Source of the DNA: Proteiniphilum propionicum
GTDB taxonomy: Bacteria; Bacteroidota; Bacteroidia; Bacteroidales; Dysgonomonadaceae
Direction of reading: 5' to 3'
Assembly (NCBI RefSeq): GCF_022267555.1
Contig: NZ_CP073586.1
Location: forward strand, 744,001 to 808,000
DNA length: 64,000 bases
A model generated the notes under the pieces. It saw only the letters and a list, made by a program, of their open reading frames with translations, was not told where the DNA came from and did not search any database. Both the position numbers and the translations under genes were made by a program. Below, in pieces: positions 17,995-26,627 of the stretch; within the stretch, counting starts at the first letter, position 1, and the number at the start of each line of letters is the position of its first letter.

Positions 17995-18834
17995 ATGAAA
18001 TCATATGTAACACTTGTACCATACGGGGGACTTGCAAACCGCATGAAAGCTATCGAATCAATTATAGCTTTAATAAGAGGTACGAATATACAAGCTACGG
18101 CGATATGGTTCAAAGACAAAGGACTGAACTGCTCTTTTGAACAATTATTCCAATCAATTGACATACCAAATTTAAGATTGCGCAACGCTGTATTATCGGA
18201 TTACATACTGTATGACCGTCCCCGTAGGAAAAACCTTTTTATTCCATTTATTTTTGAAAAAGCTGCTTTCAATAACTGCCTGTATGAAGATGATGTAACA
18301 CAAAGGGTAAGCATGAATTTCGACTTCCGTCAATGGGTGTTATCAAATAAAAAAACTTATCTGTCAGCATGCGTGCTATTCTATCCAGGCGAATCTAAGT
18401 TCAGATTCAACTCTTTTATTCCTGTACCCTGGTTGCAGGAACGGATAAATGAAAGGTGCAAAAATTTTACAAACTATACTGTTGGGGTACATATCCGCCG
18501 CACAGATAACATTAACTCCATCAGAGAAAGTCCTACTGAATTGTTTATCCAGCGGATGAAAAAAGAGATAGAAAGTGAAAGTGACGTACGTTTCTACGTA
18601 GCATCGGATTCTACGGAAGAAAAAAAGAAGCTTACAAGCATTTTCGGAGATCGAATAATAACGGACTGGAAACCCACTTCACGATCTACCCCCGAAGGGA
18701 TAGAGGATGCTTTAGTGGAACTATACTCCTTATCACGTACACAAAAAATATTTGGATCACATCGCAGTTCTTACTCAGAGACAGCTGCTGAAATAGGCAA
18801 GATATCACACGAGAAGATAAAAAGCAAATTATAA
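17995..18834 (+). CDS. Fucosyltransferase-superfamily-like glycosyltransferase
   Basis: A 279-residue protein with the N-terminal loop YGGLANRMKAIES and the central motif VGVHIRRTDN. Both resemble the nucleotide-sugar-binding Gly-Asn-Arg loop and HxRRxD motif of GT11/GT23/NodZ-type fucosyltransferases. A C-terminal segment with FGSHRSSYSETAA is typical of these folds. Donor and acceptor are unknown. It is first of a same-strand run with three other glycosyltransferases and may modify LPS, capsule or protein O-glycans. No signal peptide; probably cytoplasmic. Confidence 0.65.
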   Translation: MKSYVTLVPYGGLANRMKAIESIIALIRGTNIQATAIWFKDKGLNCSFEQLFQSIDIPNLRLRNAVLSDYILYDRPRRKNLFIPFIFEKAAFNNCLYEDDVTQRVSMNFDFRQWVLSNKKTYLSACVLFYPGESKFRFNSFIPVPWLQERINERCKNFTNYTVGVHIRRTDNINSIRESPTELFIQRMKKEIESESDVRFYVASDSTEEKKKLTSIFGDRIITDWKPTSRSTPEGIEDALVELYSLSRTQKIFGSHRSSYSETAAEIGKISHEKIKSKL

Positions 18835-18873
18835 GCTGCCCATAAAGAGATGCCGGTATTGATTTATTTACTT

Positions 18874-18881
18874 TATCTTTG
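18874..18881 (+). promoter_or_regulatory. -7 box (TATCTTTG) immediately before the YycJ-like gene
   Basis: Full TAnnTTTG match ending 9 nt before ATG 18891. It overlaps the TTG (18879) that an ORF caller would choose, so 18891 is the better start. The 5' leader would be only a few nucleotides. Confidence 0.45.
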
Positions 18882-18890
18882 TATTCAACT

Positions 18891-19715
18891 ATGCAATACG
18901 AACTTTTTCAATTGGAACGATTCTCATTTTTCAGCCTGAGCAGCGGGAGTTGCGGCAATTGCTACTATCTGGGTAACAGCCGTTACGGCATCCTTATAGA
19001 TGCCGGTATAGGGCCCCGCGTTATCAGAAAGCGACTTGCCGAAAACGGAGTTGATCTATCATCTATTATGGCAGTTCTGATAACTCACGATCACTACGAT
19101 CATATAAAATCGGCCGGATACCTGGGAGAGAAACTGCATATCCCGGTGTATGCAACCCGTGAGGTGCACAGAGGCATATCAAACAGTCCACTTATACGCC
19201 ACAGCCTCAACGGGTCATCAAAATATATTAAAAAAGGGAACCCTTTTCAGATTGAAGATTTCCGCATTACTGCTTTCAACGTGCCACACGACAGTATCGA
19301 TAATGCAGGCTATTTTTTTGAATTCGGCAACAACAAGCTTACTCTGGTTACCGATGTAGGTGCCATAACCGATGAGGTAGCATACTATATCTGCAAAGCA
19401 AACCACTTGGTTATTGAAAGCAATTATGATGAGGAGATGCTCCGTAACGGCTGCTATCCCTATCATCTGAAACGCCGGATCACATCAGGAGAAGGACATC
19501 TCAGCAACCGTGAAACTGCCGAATTCCTAGCTAACAACTATTCATCGGAGCTGCGCAATATCTGGCTCTGCCATCTGAGCGGCGACAATAATAATCCAAC
19601 ACTGGCTTATGAAACAGTAGAGAGACAGCTTTCGCAGAGAGGTATAGAAGTGGGGCGCCACGTTGCGCTACATGTGCTAGAACGAAATGTGCTGTCGAAC
19701 AAAATAGATTTTTAG
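18891..19715 (+). CDS. MBL-fold metallo-hydrolase, YycJ/WalJ-like
   Basis: A 274-residue metallo-beta-lactamase-fold protein. It has the N-terminal SLSSGSCGNCYYLG stretch typical of YycJ-like proteins and the zinc motif LITHDHYDH. Further metal ligands lie in FNVPHDS, VTDVGAI and IWLCHLSGDNNN. Family members are linked to nucleic-acid processing or cell-wall regulation, without a settled substrate. It sits between glycosyltransferase genes (4 nt before the next), so it may share their transcript. Confidence 0.8.
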   Translation: MQYELFQLERFSFFSLSSGSCGNCYYLGNSRYGILIDAGIGPRVIRKRLAENGVDLSSIMAVLITHDHYDHIKSAGYLGEKLHIPVYATREVHRGISNSPLIRHSLNGSSKYIKKGNPFQIEDFRITAFNVPHDSIDNAGYFFEFGNNKLTLVTDVGAITDEVAYYICKANHLVIESNYDEEMLRNGCYPYHLKRRITSGEGHLSNRETAEFLANNYSSELRNIWLCHLSGDNNNPTLAYETVERQLSQRGIEVGRHVALHVLERNVLSNKIDF

Positions 19716-19718
19716 CCT

Positions 19719-20615
19719 ATGAACCCTGCCCCTGTCATACTCTTCACATATAACCGTCCTTCCCATACCCGGCAAACATTAGAGGCATTGCTCAACAACA
19801 AGTTAAGCAGCCAGAGCGTGCTATATATTTTTTCTGACGGTTATAAAGACAACTCCGATAAGAGTGAGGTGCTGAAGGTACGTGAACTTATACACTCAAT
19901 AGAAGGCTTCAAGGAGATTCATATTATTGAAAACAAGTTTAACCAGGGCCTGGCAAGAAATATTATCGACGGTGTTACCAGGATTGTAAACGAATATGGC
20001 AGAGTAATTGTTCTTGAAGACGATATTGTTACATCTCCATATTTTCTGACGTTTATGAACGAAACGCTTGAGAGATTCAAAGATGAAGAGAGGATAGGTC
20101 ATATACAGGGATTCTGTTTCCCTTTGCCCGACCTGCCGGATGTCTTTTTAATAAGATGGACAGGCAGCTGGGGATGGGCAACCTGGAAAAGAGCTTGGCA
20201 GATGTTTAACCCTGACGGGGAAGCTCTGTTATTGTCACTGAAAAAGAAGAGACTAACAAAAGCGTTCGATTTCAATGGAAATTACCCATATACACGTATG
20301 CTGAAAAGGCAGGTTAAAGGGAAAAACGACTCCTGGGCTATCCGCTGGTACGCTTCACTGTTCCTGAACAACGTTCTTTCACTCAATGCAGGAAAATCAC
20401 TCGTTCAAAACATTGGATTTGACGGAAGTGGAAGACATAGCGGAAGGAACATCGTTTATTCGACCAGTCTCCATAAAGATGATTTAAAGACAGAGATCGG
20501 AGTAATCAGAGAAAACAGAGCTGTAAAAAAAGCAATCGGTAAATATTACAGAAGAAAAAACTCTGTTTGGGCAAAGTTAAAGGGAAGGATTAACCGTTTT
20601 CTGAGAAGTAGATAA
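19719..20615 (+). CDS. Glycosyltransferase, GT-A fold (GT2-like)
   Basis: A 298-residue glycosyltransferase. The start PVILFTYNRPSHTRQTLEAL is the GT-A nucleotide-binding strand, and VIVLEDDIVTSPYFLTFMN gives an acidic metal-binding EDD motif near residue 107. WTGSWGWATWKRAW and NDSWAIRWYASLFLN are typical of bacterial GT2/GNT-I-like proteins. The C-terminus is basic (KYYRRKNSVWAKLKGRINRF) and may contact the membrane. It is 3 nt from the next gene, clearly in an operon. Confidence 0.8.
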   Translation: MNPAPVILFTYNRPSHTRQTLEALLNNKLSSQSVLYIFSDGYKDNSDKSEVLKVRELIHSIEGFKEIHIIENKFNQGLARNIIDGVTRIVNEYGRVIVLEDDIVTSPYFLTFMNETLERFKDEERIGHIQGFCFPLPDLPDVFLIRWTGSWGWATWKRAWQMFNPDGEALLLSLKKKRLTKAFDFNGNYPYTRMLKRQVKGKNDSWAIRWYASLFLNNVLSLNAGKSLVQNIGFDGSGRHSGRNIVYSTSLHKDDLKTEIGVIRENRAVKKAIGKYYRRKNSVWAKLKGRINRFLRSR

Positions 20616-20618
20616 CAT

Positions 20619-21848
20619 ATGAACATTCTCATTGTAAGCACATCAGACATTTACGGCGGGGCAGCTTTGGCAGCATTCAGGCTAATGAGAGCACTAAATT
20701 CCGGTGGAGAAAATGTTAAAATGCTTGTCCGGGATAAAAGGTCAAATGACCCTGATGTGTTTGTGGTTGGCAACCAACTCAAAAGCAGATGGAATTTTTA
20801 TTTTGAACGGGGAGCGATTTTTTTACAAAACCGTTTCTCAAAAGAAAACTTATTCGACGTTTCTATCGCCAACACTGGCTGCTCAATTACAGAGCTACCC
20901 TTATTCAGGGAGGCCGATGTTATTCATCTGCATTGGATTAATCAAGGGATGCTATCCGTAAATGAAATTGAAAAGATCATTGCCTCCGGCAAAAAGGTGG
21001 TGTGGACAATGCACGATATGTGGCCGTTCACCGGAATCTGCCACCATGCGGTTACTTGCATTAACTACGAGAGGTCATGCGGTTTGTGCCCCTATTTAGT
21101 ATCAGCATCGCCTGAAGATCTGTCACACAGTATTTTTCTGAAAAAACAAGCCATCTACGGAAATGGGAAAATCACTTTTGTGGCCTGCAGCAACTGGCTC
21201 AAAGAACTTGCAATCAGAAGTCCGCTAACGCAAGGACATACGGTAGTATCCATACCTAATCCCATAAATACTGATGAGTATTGCCAAAAAAACAAATTTG
21301 AAGCGCTCAAAAGGCTCAATCTGCCCGTTGACAGGAAAATTGTGCTGTTTGCAGCAGTAAAAGCATCTGATCCCAGAAAAGGGATTCACTGTCTGCTCGA
21401 GGCAAGCCGAATACTTGCAAAGAATCACAACAACATACTGTTCATCATTGCCGGCGGCAACGGTGAAGAATTGGAGGAAAAGCTTTCGCTCCCTGCTATT
21501 GACTTGGGACTTATTCCGCCTAATAAAATGGTTGATGCCTATAACGCTGCCGATCTGTTTGTAACACCATCGTTACAGGAGAACCTGCCCAATACCCTCA
21601 TGGAGGCAATGGCATGCGGAACACCCTGTGTAGGGTTCAATACAGGTGGTATTCCCGAGATGATCTTACACGGTGAAAACGGTTACGTAGCCAAATACAA
21701 AGACGCCGGAGACCTGGCAAACGGGATATTATGGACTCTTTATAAGGCCGATTACGCAACACTATCATCCAACGCACGCAAAAAAGCACTTAAAGATTAC
21801 AATGAATCACTGATAGCACAACAGTACATCGATATATATCATGCTTAA
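20619..21848 (+). CDS. Glycosyltransferase family 4 (GT-B)
   Basis: A 409-residue GT-B fold glycosyltransferase. The N-terminus is MNILIVSTSDIYGGAALAAFRLM, with the Gly-Gly-Ala acceptor loop. 'VIHLHWINQGM' and 'VWTMHDMWPFTGICHHA' follow. The C-terminal donor site is 'ADLFVTPSLQENLPNTLMEAMACGTPCVGFNTGGIPEMI', the EX7E retaining motif of GT4. It overlaps the next gene by 8 nt. Likely part of surface-polysaccharide assembly. Confidence 0.88.
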   Translation: MNILIVSTSDIYGGAALAAFRLMRALNSGGENVKMLVRDKRSNDPDVFVVGNQLKSRWNFYFERGAIFLQNRFSKENLFDVSIANTGCSITELPLFREADVIHLHWINQGMLSVNEIEKIIASGKKVVWTMHDMWPFTGICHHAVTCINYERSCGLCPYLVSASPEDLSHSIFLKKQAIYGNGKITFVACSNWLKELAIRSPLTQGHTVVSIPNPINTDEYCQKNKFEALKRLNLPVDRKIVLFAAVKASDPRKGIHCLLEASRILAKNHNNILFIIAGGNGEELEEKLSLPAIDLGLIPPNKMVDAYNAADLFVTPSLQENLPNTLMEAMACGTPCVGFNTGGIPEMILHGENGYVAKYKDAGDLANGILWTLYKADYATLSSNARKKALKDYNESLIAQQYIDIYHA

Positions 21849-22584
21849 ACTTTCTGTCATAACTGTTACCTTCAATGCCGAAATGACTCTGGAACGAACA
21901 CTGAAAAGCGTTCAGGAGCAAACATATCATAACATTGAGCACGTGATTGTAGATGGAGCGTCAAAAGACGATACACCGATGCTCATCAGTCGATATTCAA
22001 ATGAGAAGATGAAATGGATGAGCGAGCCGGATAAAGGATTATACGACGCAATGAACAAGGCTGTAGCAATGGCATCGGGCGATTATATCTGTTTTCTGAA
22101 CGCCGGTGATACCTTTTTTGAAAAGGAAACGGTAGAAAAAATGATGCAATCTTTTAAGGAGAAGGCTTCTCCCGATATTCTCTACGGAGAGACTGCCATT
22201 GTAAATGGAGAGGGTGAATTTTTACATATGCGCCGCCTGAAAGCTCCTGACAGACTCTCTTGGAAGAGTTTCAAAATGGGAATGGTAGTGTGTCATCAGG
22301 CATTTTTTGTGAAACGGATACTCTTTGAGCCTTACGATATTTCATACCGATTCTCCTCCGATTTCGACTGGTGCATTCGAATGATGAAAAAGGCTGCATC
22401 AATTTACAACACTCGCAGTACGCTCATCAACTATCTTAACGAAGGAATGACTACTGCCAACCGTAAAGCATCTCTAAGAGAACGGTACCGTATCATGGTG
22501 AAATATTACGGCCACCTGTCAACCTTGCTTCATCATGCATGGTTTGTTATAAGGGCTGTTATAAAACGCGATGGGAAAAAGTGA
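21841..22584 (+). CDS. Glycosyltransferase family 2 (WcaA-like)
   Basis: A 247-residue GT-A glycosyltransferase. It opens LKLSVITVTFNAEMTLERTLKSVQEQ, with VIVDGASKDDT (donor Asp) and 'YICFLNAGDTFF' at the DXD position. 'VCHQAFFVKRILFE' is typical of GT2 proteins adding sugars to undecaprenyl-linked glycans. It overlaps both the preceding GT4 gene and a possible 54-codon gene at its 3' end. Confidence 0.88.
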   Translation: MLKLSVITVTFNAEMTLERTLKSVQEQTYHNIEHVIVDGASKDDTPMLISRYSNEKMKWMSEPDKGLYDAMNKAVAMASGDYICFLNAGDTFFEKETVEKMMQSFKEKASPDILYGETAIVNGEGEFLHMRRLKAPDRLSWKSFKMGMVVCHQAFFVKRILFEPYDISYRFSSDFDWCIRMMKKAASIYNTRSTLINYLNEGMTTANRKASLRERYRIMVKYYGHLSTLLHHAWFVIRAVIKRDGKK

Positions 22585-22735
22585 TTTAATATTGAGAAAT
22601 ACCTTCTCTGTTTACTTTATTTATGCCTCTTTGGCCTTTGAAAAGGTAACTGAGTATTTGGAAAGACCATTTGAAATAACAGGAGGATGCGTGCGAATGT
22701 TTATCTACGAAAAGGCTATCGAGTGTTGGAAATGA
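22571..22735 (+). CDS. Possible small gene (54 aa), unknown
   Basis: ATG 22571 opens a 54-codon frame overlapping the 3' end of the GT2 gene by 14 nt. It starts MGKSDLILRNTFSVYFIYAS and ends YEKAIECWK. The composition is protein-like, with an aromatic/hydrophobic first half and a charged amphipathic second half. Overlapping starts are common in this gene run. No family is recognised; it could be a gene remnant or chance. Confidence 0.3.
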   Translation: MGKSDLILRNTFSVYFIYASLAFEKVTEYLERPFEITGGCVRMFIYEKAIECWK

Positions 22736-22799
22736 CGGATTGATACGATAGAGATGTTTGAGATGATTGAAAACAACAGCATGATAATGAATAAATCTG

Positions 22800-23351
22800 A
22801 TGTTTAGTAAAATGAAAAGACGAAAACTTAAGGTTGAAGAGCTGAATCGTATAAGTATTGAGGAGTTTCAGGCTGCTGAGAAAATTCCCCTGGTAATAGT
22901 ACTTGATAACGTACGCAGCAGGAACAATATAGGTTCTGTTTTTCGCACAAGCGATGCTTTCAGAGTCAAGGAGATATTACTTTGCGGTATAACCGCAACA
23001 CCACCCGATGCCGAAATCCACAAGACTGCTCTCGGTTCCGAAGACTCAGTAAAGTGGCGCTATTTTGAAAAAACATTATCGGCCGTTCAGCAACTGCGAT
23101 CTGAAGGCTATACAATCTTCTCCGTTGAGCAGGCTGAGAACAGTCTCTCATTGGAATCAACGGAGTTGGACAAAAACAAAAAATATGCTGTTGTCTTCGG
23201 ACACGAAGTTTACGGTGTGCAACAATCAGTTATCGATGCTTCGGACGGGTGTATCGAGATCCCGCAATATGGCACCAAGCACTCTCTCAATGTGTCGGTT
23301 GCTGCAGGTATTGTAATATGGGATTTTTTCAAAAAAATTTTGCATCCCTAA
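22800..23351 (+). CDS. TrmH/SpoU-family RNA 2'-O-methyltransferase
   Basis: A 183-residue SPOUT methyltransferase without an N-terminal substrate-binding domain. Motif 1 is VLDNVRSRNNIGSVFRTSDAF, motif 2 is YAVVFGHEVYGVQQSVIDASD, and motif 3 is IEIPQYGTKHSLNVSVAAGIVIWDF, making up the SAM-binding knot. It probably methylates a tRNA or rRNA ribose; the target is not resolvable. Met5 (22812, MKRRKLK) is an alternative start. Confidence 0.9.
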   Translation: MFSKMKRRKLKVEELNRISIEEFQAAEKIPLVIVLDNVRSRNNIGSVFRTSDAFRVKEILLCGITATPPDAEIHKTALGSEDSVKWRYFEKTLSAVQQLRSEGYTIFSVEQAENSLSLESTELDKNKKYAVVFGHEVYGVQQSVIDASDGCIEIPQYGTKHSLNVSVAAGIVIWDFFKKILHP

Positions 23352-23462
23352 AATTACACTGCATGAATTGAAGTTCGCCATGTGCGAAGGCCCATTATAT
23401 GTTTACCGGGGATATAGCTTCGTAAATCTCGGTACATCAGTTAAAAAGGATAAAACTGATAT

Positions 23463-24233
23463 TTAAGAGTCGTACCTCTCTAGCCTTAAGGTTTTCCCGT
23501 TGAATACTGCATAGGAGAAGTATGTTATCCAGTCCCCAAGCATAATTACTTTAGAGCTCTCTGCTATGGGCAGTTCAAGCAATATATGGCGGTGTCCGAA
23601 AATAAAGTAATCAATATCAGGAACTTCACTCAGTTTCTGTTTTGCAAAGTTGACAAGATTCTCCTTTTCCTCGCCCAGGTAGGGCTGCACTCCGCCGTAG
23701 AGGCGGCTGCTATTCGACCAGGCATGTGCCATCGGTATGGTCCACCTTGGGTGAATAGCCGAAAAACATCTCCTGAGGAATTTGCTGTGGAACACTTTTC
23801 TAAGCAGGCGAAACGACCTGGAGTTATCCCCCAGCCCATCGCCGTGAGCAAGAAAAAATTTCTTTCCTTCTATTTCGGTTATAAAAGGTTCGAAATGCAG
23901 AATTAGCCCACACTCTTCTGAAAGGTAGTCGGTTAACCATATATCGTGGTTCCCAATAAAAAAATGGACCTCCACCCCTGAATCGGTCACCTCTGCCAGC
24001 TTTCCCAAAACACGAGTAAACCCTTTAGGTACAACATACCTGTATTCATACCAGTAGTCAAATATATCACCCATCAGATAAATCGCCTGGGCATCCTGTC
24101 TTGCGAAATCAAGCCAACGACACAGCTTCCGTTCCGTCTCAAAGGAATCGTTATGCGATTTTGATCCTAAATGGGCATCAGCGAGGAAATATATCTTTTT
24201 ATCCACTGTTAATGATTCTGCAAATTTCCACAC
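23463..24233 (-). CDS. lpxH: UDP-2,3-diacylglucosamine diphosphatase-like phosphoesterase
   Basis: A calcineurin-type metallophosphoesterase of 256 residues. The metal-binding blocks are visible in order: FLADAHLG, GDIFDYWYEY, FIGNHDIW, LAHGDGLGD and FGHRHI. The GDxFDxW variant and overall spacing match LpxH, which cleaves UDP-2,3-diacyl-GlcN to lipid X in lipid A synthesis. lpxB, the next enzyme, is in the same window. It starts 4 nt after sufT and is the last gene of radC-sufT-lpxH. Confidence 0.88.
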   Translation of the reverse strand: MWKFAESLTVDKKIYFLADAHLGSKSHNDSFETERKLCRWLDFARQDAQAIYLMGDIFDYWYEYRYVVPKGFTRVLGKLAEVTDSGVEVHFFIGNHDIWLTDYLSEECGLILHFEPFITEIEGKKFFLAHGDGLGDNSRSFRLLRKVFHSKFLRRCFSAIHPRWTIPMAHAWSNSSRLYGGVQPYLGEEKENLVNFAKQKLSEVPDIDYFIFGHRHILLELPIAESSKVIMLGDWITYFSYAVFNGKTLRLERYDS

Positions 24234-24237
24234 CAGA

Positions 24238-24555
24238 TTACATCATTCCCAGCTCCAGAAGAGCCTCTTCACTCATCATCGAACGATCCCACGGCGGATC
24301 GAAGGTAAGATTGATGTCCACCTTTTTCACCTCCTGTATCGATTCAACTTTCAACTGCACATCCATAAGGATAAAATCTGCAGCCGGACAAGCGGGCGAT
24401 GTAAATGTCATTTCTATTGTTACATTGCTATCATCATCTACATCCACATCGTAGATCATACCCAGATCATAGATATTCACGGGAATTTCGGGATCATACA
24501 CCGTACGGAGCATCACCACTATTTTATCTTGTATCGCCTGTATCTTTTCGTTCAT
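24238..24555 (-). CDS. MIP18/DUF59-family Fe-S assembly protein (SufT-like)
   Basis: A 105-residue MIP18-fold protein. Visible features are DPEIPVNIYDLGMIYDV, the conserved core, and FTSPACPAADFILMDV, with the single conserved Cys used in Fe-S cluster maturation. The C-terminus FDPPWDRSMMSEEALLELGM is typical. It probably acts as an Fe-S cluster assembly or transfer factor. It lies between radC and lpxH with short gaps. Confidence 0.88.
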   Translation of the reverse strand: MNEKIQAIQDKIVVMLRTVYDPEIPVNIYDLGMIYDVDVDDDSNVTIEMTFTSPACPAADFILMDVQLKVESIQEVKKVDINLTFDPPWDRSMMSEEALLELGMM

Positions 24556-24604
24556 AATTCATTTTTTATTATTAAACCGAATTCCGGGCAAATTGTTTCT
24601 TTAA

Positions 24605-25294
24605 TCAGATAATTCCTTCATCTGCATAACTGAAATAAGTTTCCCCGCATACTATAATATGATCCAACAGCATGATATCCATCAATTGAGCAGCATCTTT
24701 CAGCTTTTTTGAAATATGAGTATCCTGAGGGCTAGGACGGCAATTCCCGGAGGGATGATTATGCCCAAGTATTATACCTGATGCATAATGATTTAGCGCC
24801 TCTCGAAGAATCAGACGGATATCCACAACGGTCCCCGAAATACCTCCCCTGCTGACCTGCATTGTGGTAAGTACCTTGTTTGACCGGTCTGTAAGCAAAG
24901 CCCACGTCTCTTCATGGTTCAGATCGGAAAGAATTGGAAAGAAATGTTCATGTGCATCGCGTGATGATACTATTTTTCTTCTGTCGGAGATATCCGTATT
25001 TTTCCTTCGCCTCCCCAATTCGAGAGCCGAGATAACTGTAACTGCCTTGGCTTCACCTATTCCACGGAAGTTCCGCACCAGGTCGGCCACACTCATACGG
25101 GCAAGATTATTCAAATCGTTGTCGGCTTTAAGCAGAATTCGTTTACTCAGTTCTACCGCACTCTCCCTGTCATTACCAGAGCCAATCAATATAGCAAGTA
25201 GCTCCGAATCGGAGAGCGCCGATACCCCTTTCATCACTAATTTTTCCCTTGGACGATCTTCCTCTGCCCACTGTTTGATACTTAACCTGTTCAT
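24605..25294 (-). CDS. radC: RadC/JAB-domain protein
   Basis: A 229-residue RadC-family protein. It has an N-terminal helix-hairpin-helix-like UPF0758 region (SDSELLAILIGSG; FRGIGEAKAVTVISALELG). The C-terminal JAB1/MPN metalloprotease-like domain has the zinc motif HNHPSGNCRPSPQD. Its biochemical role is uncertain despite the name; it has not been firmly tied to DNA repair. First gene of radC-sufT-lpxH, with a -7 box at 25323-25330. Confidence 0.93.
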   Translation of the reverse strand: MNRLSIKQWAEEDRPREKLVMKGVSALSDSELLAILIGSGNDRESAVELSKRILLKADNDLNNLARMSVADLVRNFRGIGEAKAVTVISALELGRRRKNTDISDRRKIVSSRDAHEHFFPILSDLNHEETWALLTDRSNKVLTTMQVSRGGISGTVVDIRLILREALNHYASGIILGHNHPSGNCRPSPQDTHISKKLKDAAQLMDIMLLDHIIVCGETYFSYADEGII

Positions 25295-25322
25295 GTTATT
25301 ATATTTCCGGATTGTAACAGAA

Positions 25323-25330
25323 CAAATGTA
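25323..25330 (-). promoter_or_regulatory. -7 box (TACATTTG) upstream of radC
   Basis: Full TAnnTTTG match on the minus strand, 28 nt before the radC ATG; no clear -33 box. Confidence 0.4.
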
Positions 25331-25375
25331 CGAATAAAAATCATAATGGGAAGGGGACGGCAGTTTTAAAACAAA

Positions 25376-25409
25376 AGAGGACGGACATTTTCTTTCATGT
25401 TCGTCCTCT
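25376..25409 (-). terminator. Terminator after efp
   Basis: AGAGGACGAACAT pairs with ATGTCCGTCCTCT (one mismatch) around an 8-nt loop. On the minus strand it is followed by TTTGTTTTAAAA. It lies 34 nt past the efp stop. Confidence 0.8.
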
Positions 25410-25442
25410 CTAATACGAAGTTATTTAAATGTTTACTAAGAA

Positions 25443-26009
25443 TCACTCTCTCACACGTTCCACATAGGATCCGTTTCGTGTATCAACTTTTATTTTTTCA
25501 CCTGTGTTTACAAAAAGTGGCACACGCACCTCAGCACCTGTTTCAACGGTTGCAGGCTTCAAGGCGTTTGTTGCGGTATCGCCTTTTATTCCTGGCTCGG
25601 TATAGGTAACCTCAAGCACAACATGCAGAGGCATTTCTGCTGTAAGAATAGTCCCGCTTTCGGCATGGATCTGCACATCCACTATATCACCTTCTTTTAA
25701 GAACTGCACTCCTTCAATCTGCTCTTCAGGGATGGGTATTTGCTCAAATGTTTCGGTATTCATGAAATTATATCCCATATCGTCGCGGTAGAGATACTGA
25801 AAAGGGCGACGTTCTATACGTACCTCATCCACCCTTACCCCCGAGTTGAATGTCTTTTCAAGCACGCGTCCGGTAGTCACATTTTTAAGTTTTGTACGAA
25901 CGAAAGCTGCCCCTTTACCTGGTTTCACATGCAGAAATTCCACAATAAAAAAGTACTGCCCATCCAAATCGATGCACATCCCGTTCCTGAAATCAGCAGT
26001 TGTTGCCAT
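25443..26009 (-). CDS. efp: Elongation factor P
   Basis: EF-P relieves ribosome stalling at polyproline; 188 residues, normal length. It has three beta-barrel domains: KOW-like N-terminus ([20 protein letters not shown]), middle domain and C-terminal OB ([25 protein letters not shown]). The tip loop reads [12 protein letters not shown], so the modifiable residue is Lys32. The modifying enzyme cannot be told from this window. A textbook promoter precedes it. Confidence 0.97.
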   Translation of the reverse strand: MATTADFRNGMCIDLDGQYFFIVEFLHVKPGKGAAFVRTKLKNVTTGRVLEKTFNSGVRVDEVRIERRPFQYLYRDDMGYNFMNTETFEQIPIPEEQIEGVQFLKEGDIVDVQIHAESGTILTAEMPLHVVLEVTYTEPGIKGDTATNALKPATVETGAEVRVPLFVNTGEKIKVDTRNGSYVERVRE

Positions 26010-26057
26010 AAAATATTGTCAGTGTTAGTATTACTTATTATTAATTGATTCAGAGCG

Positions 26058-26089
26058 CAAAAGTAATTATTTCATCTGTAAAAAGCAAA
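26058..26089 (-). promoter_or_regulatory. Bacteroidales-type promoter for efp
   Basis: On the minus strand: TTTG (26086-26089), exactly 20 nt, then TACTTTTG (26058-26065). Both elements are perfect matches to the consensus. The start codon is about 48 nt downstream. Confidence 0.75.
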
Positions 26090-26099
26090 TGAAAATGCT

Positions 26100-26489
26100 T
26101 TAGCATTTATTAAAGGTGAAGAAATAGTTTGCAACGAAGTTCCACAGGGTTACGAATGCAGTAGCGATAGCTTTAGATATGTAGAAGTTTATCTTCCCCT
26201 TTTCGTGAAGTAGATAAAGAAACAGGTTATTCAATCCTAGGCCAATCACCGAAACTAGGAAAAAAGATAAATATTCAAGTCCCACATCAGGATTTTCGCT
26301 TTCAAATGTCCAGATTCTGTTCAAAACATAGTTGGATGTGGCTGCCAGCATAAAACCGATTGAATTGGAAAGAAATTTATTCCACTTTAACTTCTCCTTG
26401 CACATCCATGTAAAGAAAAAATCGATCACCGTACCCGACAATCCTACCACGCCAAACTTAAGAAACTTTAAAAACAAATCTATCATCAT
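26100..26489 (-). CDS. GtrA-family membrane protein
   Basis: A 129-residue protein with four transmembrane helices. The GtrA signatures are FGVVGLSGTVIDFFFTW at the start and 'SNYVLNRIWTFES', with a terminal 'NFVANYFFTF'. Family members are thought to flip or present undecaprenyl-linked sugars for cell-surface glycosylation. No adjacent glycosyltransferase is present; the nearest are about 4 kb away on the other strand. Confidence 0.85.
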   Translation of the reverse strand: MMIDLFLKFLKFGVVGLSGTVIDFFFTWMCKEKLKWNKFLSNSIGFMLAATSNYVLNRIWTFESENPDVGLEYLSFFLVSVIGLGLNNLFLYLLHEKGKINFYISKAIATAFVTLWNFVANYFFTFNKC

Positions 26490-26573
26490 TCAAAAACTTT
26501 ATTAATCGGTTTTTCCATTAAAAAAAGATACCAGATGAAGCCTGTACCTAACTACCGTTTTCTGCAAAAATAA

Positions 26574-26614
26574 AAAGTAAGTCCCGGTAAAACGAATTTT
26601 ACAGGACTTACTTT
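26574..26614 (-). terminator. Terminator after the purine permease
   Basis: A perfect 11-bp stem, AAAGTAAGTCC/GGACTTACTTT, closes a further inner stem (TGTAAAA/TTTTACC). It is followed on the minus strand by TTTTTATTTTT, 14 nt after the permease stop. Confidence 0.85.
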
Positions 26615-26627
26615 CATTAATAGTTAT

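Noticed and set aside
23586-23906. Plus-strand 106-codon frame opposite lpxH, and similar long opposite-strand frames inside known genes
   Set aside because: They lie fully within well-identified genes on the other strand and lack protein-like features.
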